Assembly: GCF_042679305.1 (NCBI RefSeq)
Contig: NZ_JBHTMP010000015.1
Span: 73,069-137,068 of the forward strand
Length of the DNA: 64,000 bases
DNA from: Micromonospora_H sonneratiae
GTDB lineage: Bacteria; Actinomycetota; Actinomycetes; Mycobacteriales; Micromonosporaceae
Reading direction: 5' to 3'
Numbering within the stretch: the first letter of the stretch is position 1; every line of letters begins with the position of its first letter. Both the position numbers and the translations under genes were made by a program. The notes beneath the pieces were generated by a model that was not told the origin of the DNA, did no database searches, and saw nothing but the letters and a program-made list of their open reading frames with translations. Shown here piece by piece: positions 31,760-40,572 of this stretch.

Positions 31760-32812
31760 ATGGACCTTGAGTTCGCCGACATAGCCCCGAAGCTCATGAT
31801 GTTGCTGTACGGCCTGGTCGCCTTCGTCGTCGTGGTCGGCGGTCTGCTGGTGCTGCTCGACGTGGTGCCCTCCTGGTTCGCCCGCCGCCGCGAGGCACGG
31901 CTTGTCGCGGTCGCCACCGCCGGGGGTGGTGTGGCAGTACGTCGGCCCAGGTCGCGGGAGGGCGTCCTCGGGCTCTTCTTCCTCCTCCCGACGCTGCTGT
32001 TGTTGGCCATCGGGCTGGTCGTCCCGGCCATCCGAACCACGCTGCTGTCCTTCATGGACAAGAACAGCCAGAACTGGGTCGGCCTGGACAACTACACCTG
32101 GATGTTCTCGCAGGACGAGATCGTCAAGGTGCTGACCAACACCCTCGTCTGGGTGGTCCTGGTGCCGGTGGTCGCCACCGCGGTCGGGCTGATCTACGCC
32201 GTGATGGTGGACAAGGCCCGGTTCGAAGCGGCCGCCAAGTCACTGATCTTCATGCCGATGGCCATCTCGTTCGTCGGCGCCGGCATCATCTGGAAGTTCG
32301 TCTACGCGTACCGCTCCGAGGAGCAGGAGCAGATCGGCCTGCTCAACCAGATCGTCGTCGCCCTCGGCGGCACGCCCCAGCAGTGGTTGCTCAACCCCCC
32401 GCTCAACACGCTGCTGTTGATCGTCGTGATGGTCTGGATCCAGGCCGGCTTCGCCATGGTCGTGCTCTCGGCGGCGATCAAGGCGATTCCCGCCGACATC
32501 GTCGAGGCCGCCCGGCTCGACGGGGTGACCCCGTGGCAGATGTTCTGGAAGGTCACCCTGCCGAGCATCCGGCCCGCGCTGATCGTCGTCGTGGTCACCA
32601 TCTCGATCGCCACGCTCAAGGTGTTCGACATCGTCCGGACGATGACCAACGGCAACTACGAGACCGGTGTGGTCGCGAACCAGATGTACGACCAGGCATT
32701 CCGATTCGGGGAGACCGGCCAGGGATCGGCGCTGGCGGTGTTCCTCTTCGTGCTGGTGATCCCGATCGTGATCTACCAGATCCGCAACCTGCGCCAGCAG
32801 CGGGAGATATGA
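31760..32812 (+). CDS. Sugar ABC transporter permease (AglF-like)
   Basis: 350 residues with an unusual extra N-terminal helix (about 12-33) before the typical six-helix permease core. The cytoplasmic EAA loop, EAARLDGVTPWQMFWKVTLPSIRP, contacts the ATPase. It imports an alpha-glucoside with its partner. GGGAGA site; its stop is one base before the next permease start. Confidence 0.92.
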   Translation: MDLEFADIAPKLMMLLYGLVAFVVVVGGLLVLLDVVPSWFARRREARLVAVATAGGGVAVRRPRSREGVLGLFFLLPTLLLLAIGLVVPAIRTTLLSFMDKNSQNWVGLDNYTWMFSQDEIVKVLTNTLVWVVLVPVVATAVGLIYAVMVDKARFEAAAKSLIFMPMAISFVGAGIIWKFVYAYRSEEQEQIGLLNQIVVALGGTPQQWLLNPPLNTLLLIVVMVWIQAGFAMVVLSAAIKAIPADIVEAARLDGVTPWQMFWKVTLPSIRPALIVVVVTISIATLKVFDIVRTMTNGNYETGVVANQMYDQAFRFGETGQGSALAVFLFVLVIPIVIYQIRNLRQQREI

Positions 32813-32813
32813 G

Positions 32814-33776
32814 ATGACGACCACCACGCCCCCGCTCACCGCTGCGGGCACCACCAGCGACCAGCCGAAGACCGTCGCCGGCCGGGTACGCAAGCGGCTC
32901 AACACCCGTACCGCCACGTTGGTCTCGATCGTCATCGCGGTGGTCTGGACCGTCCCGACCTTCGGCCTGTTCGTCTCTTCGCTCCGGCCCGAGGAACAGA
33001 TCAAGACCAGCGGCTGGTGGACGTTCTTCAGCGACCCGCAGATCACCCTGGACAACTACCAGGAGGTGCTCTTCGGCCAGTCGTCGTCCGGCCAACTCGC
33101 CAACTACTTCATCAACTCGCTGGTCATCACCATCCCGTCGGTGCTGTTCCCGCTGGCCCTCGCCACCCTCGCGGCGTACGCGCTGGCCTGGATCAACTTC
33201 CGGGGACGCGACTGGATCTACATCGGCATCTTCGCCCTCCAGATCGTGCCGTTGCAGATGGCCCTGGTCCCGCTCCTGCGGTTCTTCTCCACCGGCGTGA
33301 CCGTCAACGGCGTGACCCTGATGCCCGCCTGGCAACTGGAGGACGAGCAGAAGTTCATCCAGGTCTGGTTCGCGCACACCTGCTTCGCGTTGCCGCTGGC
33401 CATCTTCCTGCTGCACAACTTCGTCTCCCAGTTGCCCAGGGAGCTGATGGAGGCGGCCCGGGTGGACGGTGCCAGCCACCCGAAGATCTTCCGGACGATC
33501 GTGCTCCCGCTGATCACCCCGGCACTCGCCGCGTTCGGCATCTTCCAGTTCCTCTGGGTCTGGAACGACCTGCTGGTCGCGCTGATCTTCGCGGGCGGTG
33601 GCACCGAGACGGCACCACTGACCGTACGACTGGCCGAAATGGCCGGTACGCGAGGCAACGAGTGGCAGCGGTTGACCGCTGGGGCATTCATCTCGATCCT
33701 CGTACCGTTGATCGTGTTCCTGTCCCTACAGCGATACTTCGTGCGCGGCCTGCTCGCGGGCAGCGTCAAGGGATAA
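32814..33776 (+). CDS. Sugar ABC transporter permease (AglG-like)
   Basis: 320 residues. Cytoplasmic N-terminus (residues 1-40), then six helices with the EAA loop EAARVDGASHPKIFRTIVLPLITP near residue 215. Together with the AglF-like subunit it forms the membrane channel. Translation probably couples to the preceding gene (one-base gap). The large periplasmic insert FFSTGVTVNGVTLMPAWQLEDEQKF (about 161-186) is longer than usual for this family. Confidence 0.92.
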   Translation: MTTTTPPLTAAGTTSDQPKTVAGRVRKRLNTRTATLVSIVIAVVWTVPTFGLFVSSLRPEEQIKTSGWWTFFSDPQITLDNYQEVLFGQSSSGQLANYFINSLVITIPSVLFPLALATLAAYALAWINFRGRDWIYIGIFALQIVPLQMALVPLLRFFSTGVTVNGVTLMPAWQLEDEQKFIQVWFAHTCFALPLAIFLLHNFVSQLPRELMEAARVDGASHPKIFRTIVLPLITPALAAFGIFQFLWVWNDLLVALIFAGGGTETAPLTVRLAEMAGTRGNEWQRLTAGAFISILVPLIVFLSLQRYFVRGLLAGSVKG

Positions 33777-33833
33777 CTTCTCGTCACGCGCCGATGGCGG
33801 TGGCGGCACGGACCAAGCGGAGCGAGTAACACT

Positions 33834-34895
33834 GTGACCAGGATCGACGATGTCGCTCGCCTCGCCGGGGTCTCCACCGCCACCGTCTCCCGGGCGCTAC
33901 GCGGGCTACCGACCGTATCCGCATCCACCCGGGACCGGGTGCTGCTGGCCGCCGCCGAACTCGGCTACACCGTGTCTCCCAGCGCATCCCGGCTGGCCGG
34001 TGGAAGGACCGGAACCATCGGCGTGGTGGTGCCCTGGATCACCCGGTGGTTCTTCAGCACGGTGGTCGAGGCCGCCGAGAGCACCCTGCACCTGGCCGGC
34101 TACGACCTGCTGCTCTACACCCTCGGTGGCCGGGAGCATGTCCGAAAGCGACTGTTCCGTACCGCCGACCTGCACAAGCGGGTGGATGCGGTGATGCTGG
34201 TCGCGACGAACGTACAGGCTGCCGACTTCGCGACCATCACCCGCCGTGCCATACCCGGGGTGACGGTCAGCTCCGGCACGGTGGTGCCGGGTTGGCCGGG
34301 CATCCGCATCGACGACGTGGCCGCCGCCCGTACGGCGGTCGCCCACCTGTTGTCCCTCGGACACCGCCGCGTCGCGCACATCTCCGGGTCCCCCACGGCC
34401 GAACTGACCCACACCGCACACGTCGACCGACGACAGGGCTACCGCCAGGAACTCCTGGCCGCCGGCGTCACCCCCGACCCCCGGCTCGACGTCAACGACG
34501 AGTTCACCATCAGCGGAGGCACCCGGGCCACCGAGGAACTGCTGCGCCGGGGCAACATCCCCACCGCCATCTTCGCCGCCTGCGACGAGATGGCGATGGG
34601 GGCGATGAGCGCACTACGCCTGGCCGGTCTGCGGGTCCCGCAGGACGTCAGCGTGATCGGCATCGACGACCACGCCCTCGCCGCCGTCGTCGGGCTCACC
34701 ACGGTCGCCCAACCCGCCGCCGAACAGGGCCGGCTGGCCGCCACCGTACTGCTCGACCAACTCTGCGGCCAATCGGACGAATCCCTGTTCACCGCACCGC
34801 TGATCCTGCCGACCCGGCTGGTCGTACGGGAATCGACCGGCCCGCCACGGGGGAAGTTGGAACCTGACCGGCTGACGACGACAGAAGCGGGATGA
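33834..34895 (+). CDS. LacI-family transcriptional repressor of the alpha-glucoside operon
   Basis: 353 residues from GTG. HTH at the N-terminus: TRIDDVARLAGVSTATVSRALRGLPTVS. Effector domain with IGVVVPWITRWFFSTVVEAAE, VTVSSGTVVPGWPGIRIDDV and the terminal VSVIGIDDHALAAVVGLTTV blocks. By position it controls the operon through the TGTAAGCGCTTACA site at 30241-30254. Its stop overlaps the start of the glucosidase gene (ATGA). Inferred ligand: the imported alpha-glucoside or its breakdown product. Confidence 0.93.
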   Translation: MTRIDDVARLAGVSTATVSRALRGLPTVSASTRDRVLLAAAELGYTVSPSASRLAGGRTGTIGVVVPWITRWFFSTVVEAAESTLHLAGYDLLLYTLGGREHVRKRLFRTADLHKRVDAVMLVATNVQAADFATITRRAIPGVTVSSGTVVPGWPGIRIDDVAAARTAVAHLLSLGHRRVAHISGSPTAELTHTAHVDRRQGYRQELLAAGVTPDPRLDVNDEFTISGGTRATEELLRRGNIPTAIFAACDEMAMGAMSALRLAGLRVPQDVSVIGIDDHALAAVVGLTTVAQPAAEQGRLAATVLLDQLCGQSDESLFTAPLILPTRLVVRESTGPPRGKLEPDRLTTTEAG

Positions 34896-36571
34896 GCATG
34901 CACGAGACGAACCCCCCGGCACCAACTCCCCCGACCACGTCGAGCAGATGGTGGGAGGACGCTGTCATCTACCAGGTCTATCCCCGCTCGTTCGCCGACG
35001 CCAACGGCGACGGCATCGGCGACCTGCCCGGCATCACCGCCCGACTCGACCACCTCGTCGAACTGGGCGTCGACGCCGTCTGGCTGTCGCCGTTCTACCC
35101 CTCACCGCAGGCCGACGCCGGCTACGACGTAGCCGACTACCGGGACGTTGACCCGATCTTCGGGCGGTTGACCGACGCCGACAGGCTCCTCACCGAGGCC
35201 CGGTCGCGCGGGCTCCGGGTCATCGTCGACCTGGTACCCAACCACACCTCGGCCGAGCACCGGTGGTTCCGTGCGGCGCTGGCCAGCGCCCCCGGCAGCG
35301 TCGCGCGACAGCGCTACATATTCCGCGACGGCCGGGGGCCCGGGGGCGACGAGCCACCGAACGGGTGGCAGAGCGTCTTCGGCGGCAACGCGTGGACCCG
35401 GATCACCGAGCCCGACGGCCGACCGGGACAGTGGTACCTGCACCTGTTCGACGCTGGACAGCCCGACCTGAACTGGGACCACCCCGAGGTACGTGCCGAG
35501 TTCCTGGACATCCTCCGGTTCTGGCTCGACCGGGGCGTCGACGGTTTCCGGGTGGATGTCGCCCACGGGCTGGTGAAGCAGGCCGACCTGGCCGACTGGC
35601 ACTACCCGCAGGAACCCCTCTCCGGTGAGGGGGTCGAAGGCCAACGACCACCCATGTGGGACCAGGACGGGGTGCACGAGATCTACCGGGACTGGCGGCG
35701 GCTCCTGGACAGCTACCCGGACGACCGGATCCTCGTCGCCGAGGCCTGGGTCCAACCTGCCGAGCGACTGGCCGCGTACGTCCGCCCGGACGAGATGCAC
35801 CAGGCGTTCAACTTCGAGTACCTGGAGGCGGCCTGGACCGCCCCCGCCCAGTACGCGGTGATCACCCGTTCGCTGGCCGCCACCGACGCCGTCGGCGCGC
35901 CGACCACCTGGGTCCTGTCCAACCACGACGTGCTGCGGCACGCCTCCCGCCTCGGGCTGCCGATCGGCCAGCCCCGGCCCAACGGCATCGGAATCGGCGA
36001 CCCGCAGCCGGACGCCGCACTCGGGTTGCGTCGGGCCCGGGCGGCCACCCTGCTGATGCTCGCCCTGCCCGGCTCGGCCTACCTCTACCAGGGTGAGGAG
36101 CTGGGCCTGCCCGAACACATGGCCCTGCCCGACGAGGTGCGACAGGACCCGACCTGGTTCCGCAGTGGCGGCACGATGCGGGGTCGTGACGGCTGCCGGG
36201 TGCCGATCCCGTGGCAGGCGGACGCGCCGTCGTACGGCTTCGGCCCCGCCGACGCCAGTTGGCTGCCCCAGCCCGCGAGCTGGGCCGAGTACGCCGTGGA
36301 CCGGCAGCGTGGGGTGCCCGGCTCGACGTACGAGACGTACCGCACGGCGCTGCGGCTACGCCGCGAACTGGCGCTCGGTGCCGGGACGCTGCGCTGGCTG
36401 GAGAGCCCCGACGAGGTGCTCGCGTTCCGCAACGGCAGGTTGCGGGTGTTGACCAACTTCGGGGACGCCCCGGTCCCGCTGCCCGAGGGCGCGGAGCTGC
36501 TGCATGCCAGCGCCCCGCTCGACACGGACGGCAGCGTACCTACCGACGTCACGGTCTGGCTGCTCGGCTGA
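34892..36571 (+). CDS. GH13 alpha-glucosidase (AglA-like)
   Basis: 559 residues. Conserved GH13 regions: VIVDLVPNHT (110-119), GFRVDVAHG with nucleophile D222, LVAEAW with acid/base E284 and SNHD with D346. WWEDAVIYQVYPRSFADANGDGIGDLPGI is the oligo-1,6-glucosidase/alpha-glucosidase signature. No signal peptide, so it acts in the cytoplasm on the imported sugar. Translational coupling with the LacI gene. Last gene of the operon, followed by a 21-bp inverted repeat. Confidence 0.95.
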   Translation: MSMHETNPPAPTPPTTSSRWWEDAVIYQVYPRSFADANGDGIGDLPGITARLDHLVELGVDAVWLSPFYPSPQADAGYDVADYRDVDPIFGRLTDADRLLTEARSRGLRVIVDLVPNHTSAEHRWFRAALASAPGSVARQRYIFRDGRGPGGDEPPNGWQSVFGGNAWTRITEPDGRPGQWYLHLFDAGQPDLNWDHPEVRAEFLDILRFWLDRGVDGFRVDVAHGLVKQADLADWHYPQEPLSGEGVEGQRPPMWDQDGVHEIYRDWRRLLDSYPDDRILVAEAWVQPAERLAAYVRPDEMHQAFNFEYLEAAWTAPAQYAVITRSLAATDAVGAPTTWVLSNHDVLRHASRLGLPIGQPRPNGIGIGDPQPDAALGLRRARAATLLMLALPGSAYLYQGEELGLPEHMALPDEVRQDPTWFRSGGTMRGRDGCRVPIPWQADAPSYGFGPADASWLPQPASWAEYAVDRQRGVPGSTYETYRTALRLRRELALGAGTLRWLESPDEVLAFRNGRLRVLTNFGDAPVPLPEGAELLHASAPLDTDGSVPTDVTVWLLG

Positions 36572-36574
36572 GCT

Positions 36575-36628
36575 GTCAGGAAGGGTCCCTTCCCATCGCT
36601 TCCTACGTGGGAAGGGTCCCTTCCTGAC
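36575..36628. terminator. 21-bp perfect inverted repeat between convergent genes
   Basis: Arms of 21 bp starting GTCAGGAAGGGTCCCTTCCC, 12-base loop. Each arm also contains the palindrome AAGGGTCCCTT, so it can fold in several ways. It terminates the agl operon and contains the last codons of the MFS gene on the other strand. Confidence 0.85.
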
Positions 36629-38066
36629 GGGTGGCGGTGGCCCGATCGGCCAACAGCTCGTGCACGTCCTCGATGTCACGCGGGGAGGAACGTGAAGCCA
36701 GCCAGTACATGATGCCGGTCGGCACGAAGAAGAGCTGGAACACGGCCAGCCCGACCGCAAAGTTCAGCGGTGGCGGGAACGCCCCGCGCAGCCCCTGGAA
36801 CACCGCGCCGACCAGACCGTTGCCCGTGGCCCGACCGACCCCGTTCACCAGGTTGCCGAGGCTGTAGACGGTGCCCCGGTGCTCGGGCGGGTTGACGTCG
36901 GCGATCAGCGCGAACCAGTTCGGCGAATTGGCCGAGGTCAACGCAAGCGCCAGGATGGCTGTCAGCAGGCTGAGCCCGACGGTCGGCTCGGTGAACACGC
37001 TACCGAGCACCGCGCTGATGATCGTGCCCGCGCCGGCTCCGTCCGGCACGTCGATGCGGATCGGCACGAAGAACAACACCACATAGAACGGTACGGCCGC
37101 GAGGATACCGACCGCCGCGACCAGCGCCCGCCCCCGGGGCGTACGGCGTTGTAGCGCGTCACCGACGAGCCCGCCGACGATGGACAGTGCCCCACCGAGT
37201 TGGAACAGGGTGGCGAAGACACTGCCCACCACGATCGCCGTGGCGGTGGAGTAGCCCTGGTCCTCGGCCCGCTGCTGGAACAGCACGGGCAGCCAGACCA
37301 GCGACCCGAAGGCCGCCTGTGCGGGCAGCCCCTGGAGGACGAGCCAGACGTTCGTCCGCCGGCCGAGGATCCTGGGCAGGTCACGTCGACTGATCCGATG
37401 GTCGTAGTCCGCTCCGGCGGCCAGCACCGCAGCGAGTTCAGGCTCGCTCTGGCCGCGGCGTACGTCGTACGTGAACAGGTAGGCGATCGTGGCGACGATT
37501 CCGGTGACGCTCAGCAGCAGAAACGGGCGACGCCAGTCGGCCGCGCCGAGCACACCGCCGAGCAGGGTGCCGGCCAGGGTGCCGATCCCCTGGGACAGTC
37601 CCCAGAAGCTCATCACCAGACCCCGACGACGGGGTGAGATCAGGTCGGTGACCACCGAGAATCCGACCGAGCCGACCGCTCCGAGGCCGATGGCGGCCAG
37701 CACCTGCGCGCCGAAGAACGTCAGGTAGTTGCCGGCGAGAGCGCTGCCGGCCGTGCCGGCCGCCCAGAGCACCGTACCGATCATGAGCAGTGGTTTTCGG
37801 TTGGTGCGATCACCGACGTACGCCCAGCCCACCGCCGCCACCGCGCTGACCAGGAAGCTGACTGCGGTGACCAGCCCGATCACGGATTCGCCCACCCCGA
37901 GCGCCCCGCTGATCGGCTGGTACAGCGGCGGGACCAGGCCGATGGCCACGTTGTCCAGTGAGGCGAGCACGACGAAGACCACCACGCTGTAGACGCGGTG
38001 CACGGCCGCTCCGCCGCCCTGGGCACCCCGACCATCCGGGGTCACCCTTCTGCCACTCTCGGTCAT
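36603..38066 (-). CDS. MFS transporter (spinster-like/sugar phosphate type)
   Basis: 487 residues from the ATG at 38066. About twelve helices; motif A-like GWAYVGDRTNRKPLLMIGTVLW between TM2 and TM3 and a long central loop (FTYDVRRGQSEPELAAVLAAGADYDHRISRRDLPRIL). The end (SPRDIEDVHELLADRATATRQEGTLPT) runs into the inverted repeat. The FDNxAxGLVPPLYQPISGALGVGES start is typical of this actinobacterial subgroup. Substrate unknown. Divergent from the SDR gene. Confidence 0.85.
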   Translation of the reverse strand: MTESGRRVTPDGRGAQGGGAAVHRVYSVVVFVVLASLDNVAIGLVPPLYQPISGALGVGESVIGLVTAVSFLVSAVAAVGWAYVGDRTNRKPLLMIGTVLWAAGTAGSALAGNYLTFFGAQVLAAIGLGAVGSVGFSVVTDLISPRRRGLVMSFWGLSQGIGTLAGTLLGGVLGAADWRRPFLLLSVTGIVATIAYLFTYDVRRGQSEPELAAVLAAGADYDHRISRRDLPRILGRRTNVWLVLQGLPAQAAFGSLVWLPVLFQQRAEDQGYSTATAIVVGSVFATLFQLGGALSIVGGLVGDALQRRTPRGRALVAAVGILAAVPFYVVLFFVPIRIDVPDGAGAGTIISAVLGSVFTEPTVGLSLLTAILALALTSANSPNWFALIADVNPPEHRGTVYSLGNLVNGVGRATGNGLVGAVFQGLRGAFPPPLNFAVGLAVFQLFFVPTGIMYWLASRSSPRDIEDVHELLADRATATRQEGTLPT

Positions 38067-38233
38067 CCTCGATACCCAACCATGTCGGGCACTGAACCAG
38101 GGCCAGATAACGACCAGGTGACGGGCGATGCCAGAGCCTGTGGCCAACGGCAAGCACCAACGCTGTTCGGAACGGAAACGCGATGTCCAATTTGCGCCAG
38201 ACGTACGACTGACAGCTGACCATGCTGCTTGTC

Positions 38234-38977
38234 ATGAGCAAAGTTCTTGATGGCAAGGTCGCACTGGTGACGGGCGGTGCCCGGGGAATCGGTGCGGCGG
38301 TGGCGTTGCGGCTGGCCCAGGATGGGGCCGATGTCGCGTTCACCTATCGGCGTCGGGCCGACCAGGCTGCCGAGGTGGTCGAGCGGATCAAGGCGGTCGG
38401 CCGCCGGGCGATGGCGGTCCAGGCGGACAACGCCGACGCCGACGGCCTCACCGCCGTCGTTGACCGGGTCGCCGAGGAGTTCGGTCGGCTCGACATCCTG
38501 GTCAACAACGCAGGCGCCTTCATCGTGGCACCAATCGAGGAACTCGGTCTGGAGCAGTTCGACTACACGATGGCGGTCAACGTGCGGGCGCCGTTCGTCG
38601 CCTCGAAGGCGGCGGTCCGGCACATGACCGACGGCGGGCGGATCATCAGCATCGGCAGCAACGTGGCCGAGCATGTCGCGTTCCCGGGATTCGCCGCGTA
38701 CTCGACAAGCAAGACCGCCCTGATCGGGCTCACCAAGGGGCTCGGTCGTGAGCTGGGCCCGCGAGGCATCACCGTCAACATCGTCAACCCGGGTCCGACC
38801 GACACGGACGCGAATCCGGCCGACGGTCCCACCGCCGAGACGATCAAGGGCTTCACTGCCCTCGGTCGGTACGCGGAGCCGGCGGACATCGCCGCTGCGG
38901 TCGCCTTCCTCGCTGGCGAGCAGGGCCGGTACGTGACCGGCGCGTCGATCAACGTGGACGGGGGCTTCAACATCTAG
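38234..38977 (+). CDS. Short-chain dehydrogenase/reductase (3-oxoacyl-ACP reductase-like)
   Basis: 247 residues from the ATG at 38234; an ATG 12 bases upstream is possible, neither has a clear Shine-Dalgarno. Classical SDR: TGGARGIGAAV (about 13-23), NNAG (about 88-91), S in ISIGSNVAEH, YSTSK (about 155-159) and VNPGPTDTD. C-terminal GQGRYVTGASINVDGGF is the standard end. NADPH-preferring from the R residues after the Rossmann motif (TYRRRADQ). Substrate not known. Terminator at 39009-39046. Confidence 0.9.
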   Translation: MSKVLDGKVALVTGGARGIGAAVALRLAQDGADVAFTYRRRADQAAEVVERIKAVGRRAMAVQADNADADGLTAVVDRVAEEFGRLDILVNNAGAFIVAPIEELGLEQFDYTMAVNVRAPFVASKAAVRHMTDGGRIISIGSNVAEHVAFPGFAAYSTSKTALIGLTKGLGRELGPRGITVNIVNPGPTDTDANPADGPTAETIKGFTALGRYAEPADIAAAVAFLAGEQGRYVTGASINVDGGFNI

Positions 38978-39008
38978 GCGTCGTCGCGCCTCACACTGTT
39001 GCCGGGAC

Positions 39009-39046
39009 GTGCCCCTTGTCATACGCAAAGCAACGACAAGGGGCAC
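39009..39046. terminator. Hairpin terminator between SDR and xylB
   Basis: Perfect 12-bp inverted repeat GTGCCCCTTGTC / GACAAGGGGCAC, 14-base loop, between convergent genes. Confidence 0.75.
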
Positions 39047-39057
39047 TTCCTTACCCC

Positions 39058-40518
39058 TCAGACGGTGAGGCGGTCCACGGTCAGGTCACGGACCTCGGCG
39101 TACCGCTCGCGAACGGCCGGGACGGGCGACGCGTCGTACTCGGATGCCTCACCGATGGTCCACGACGGTGGCAGCACACCACCGAGGGCGACCCAGGCGG
39201 CCTGGCGAGCTGCCCCATCCGCGACGTACTCCCCGGGCGGGGGCACCCGGACGGGACAACCGAAGACCTCCGGGGCGATCCGCCGGACCGCCTCGGACCG
39301 CGCACCCCCGCCCACCAGGATCACCCGGTCGACCGTGGCCCCCTGCGCGACCAGCGCGTCCAGCCCGTCGGCGAGGGCGCAGAGCAGCCCTTCGACCGCG
39401 GCCCGGGCCAGGTGGGCGGGACTCGCCGTCCGCAGGGTCAGGCCGTGCACCGCACCGGTGGCCAGTGGCCGGTTGGGGGTGCGCTCCCCTTCGAGGTACG
39501 GCACGACGACCAGTCCGTCGGCACCGGCCGGCGCAGCCAACGCCAGCCGGGCGAGTTCGTCGAGATCCACCCCGAGCATCCTCGCGGTGGCGTCGAGCAC
39601 CCGGGCAGCGTTGAGCGTGCAGACCAACGGCAGGAACCGCCCGGTCGCATCGGCGAAACCAGCCACCGCGCCGGACGCGTCCGCCGCCGGGGTGTCCGCG
39701 ACGCTGGACACGGTGCCCGACGTACCGATGGAGACGACCACGTCGCCCGGAACCGCGCCGACGCCCAGCGCAGCAGCGGCATTGTCGCCGGTGCCCGGCC
39801 CGATCACCGCACCGTTGGGCAACTCTCCCGCACGGTCGTTCGGACCGAGCACCACCGGCACGGCGAGTCGCCGACCGAAGGCGTGTTCGAGCAGGTCGTA
39901 GCGGTACTCACCGCTGCCCGGGGACCAGTAGCCGGTGCCGCTGGCATCCCCCCGGTCGGTACGCAACGTCCCGATGTCACTCGTCCCGATGTCGCTCGCC
40001 CTGACGTCCCCTGTCCCGACGTCACCGGTTCCGCTCAGTCGCCAGGTCAGCCAGTCGTGCGGCAGGCAGACGGCGGCAACCCGGGCGGCGTTGTCCGGCT
40101 CGTGTCGGGCCAGCCAGCGCAGCTTGGTGATGGTGAAGGAGGCCAGCGGAACGCTGCCCACCGCGTCGGCCCAGGCCCGGGCCCCGGTCTGCCCGCCGCC
40201 CAACTCCTCGACCAGGTCGGTCGCCGCCTGGGCGGAGCGGGTGTCGTTCCAGAGCAGGGCCGGGCGTACGACCGTACCGGCACTGTCGAGGCAGACCATG
40301 CCATGCTGTTGGCCGGCGATCGATACGGCGGCCACGTCCGCCAGCCCGCCGGCCCGGGCGATCGCCTCCTGGAGCGCCTGCCACCAGGCACGGGGGTCGA
40401 CCTCCGTGCCGTCAGGATGGGCGGCCCGCCCGGTCCGGACCAGCTTCCCGGTGTCCGCATCGCGGATCACGACCTTGCACGACTGGGTCGACGAGTCGAC
40501 TCCGGCGACGAGTGGCAT
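39058..40518 (-). CDS. xylB: Xylulokinase
   Basis: 486 residues. FGGY kinase: N-terminal VAGVDSSTQSCKVVIRD (the phosphate-1 loop), SIAGQQHGMVCLD (about 78-90), SIGTSGTVSSV (about 264-274), and GGGARSEAVRRIAPEVFG near the C-terminus. It phosphorylates D-xylulose. It lies 54 bases after xylA on the same strand, the usual order. A short repetitive stretch DVGTGDVRASDIGTSDIGT (about 172-190) is an insertion I do not see in typical XylB and comes from small direct DNA repeats (about 39957-40030). Confidence 0.93.
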   Translation of the reverse strand: MPLVAGVDSSTQSCKVVIRDADTGKLVRTGRAAHPDGTEVDPRAWWQALQEAIARAGGLADVAAVSIAGQQHGMVCLDSAGTVVRPALLWNDTRSAQAATDLVEELGGGQTGARAWADAVGSVPLASFTITKLRWLARHEPDNAARVAAVCLPHDWLTWRLSGTGDVGTGDVRASDIGTSDIGTLRTDRGDASGTGYWSPGSGEYRYDLLEHAFGRRLAVPVVLGPNDRAGELPNGAVIGPGTGDNAAAALGVGAVPGDVVVSIGTSGTVSSVADTPAADASGAVAGFADATGRFLPLVCTLNAARVLDATARMLGVDLDELARLALAAPAGADGLVVVPYLEGERTPNRPLATGAVHGLTLRTASPAHLARAAVEGLLCALADGLDALVAQGATVDRVILVGGGARSEAVRRIAPEVFGCPVRVPPPGEYVADGAARQAAWVALGGVLPPSWTIGEASEYDASPVPAVRERYAEVRDLTVDRLTV

Positions 40519-40572
40519 CTGCGTCCTCCACAGGTTCGGGCGGATCGGGCGGGATCACGGGGGGCGGGTTGG

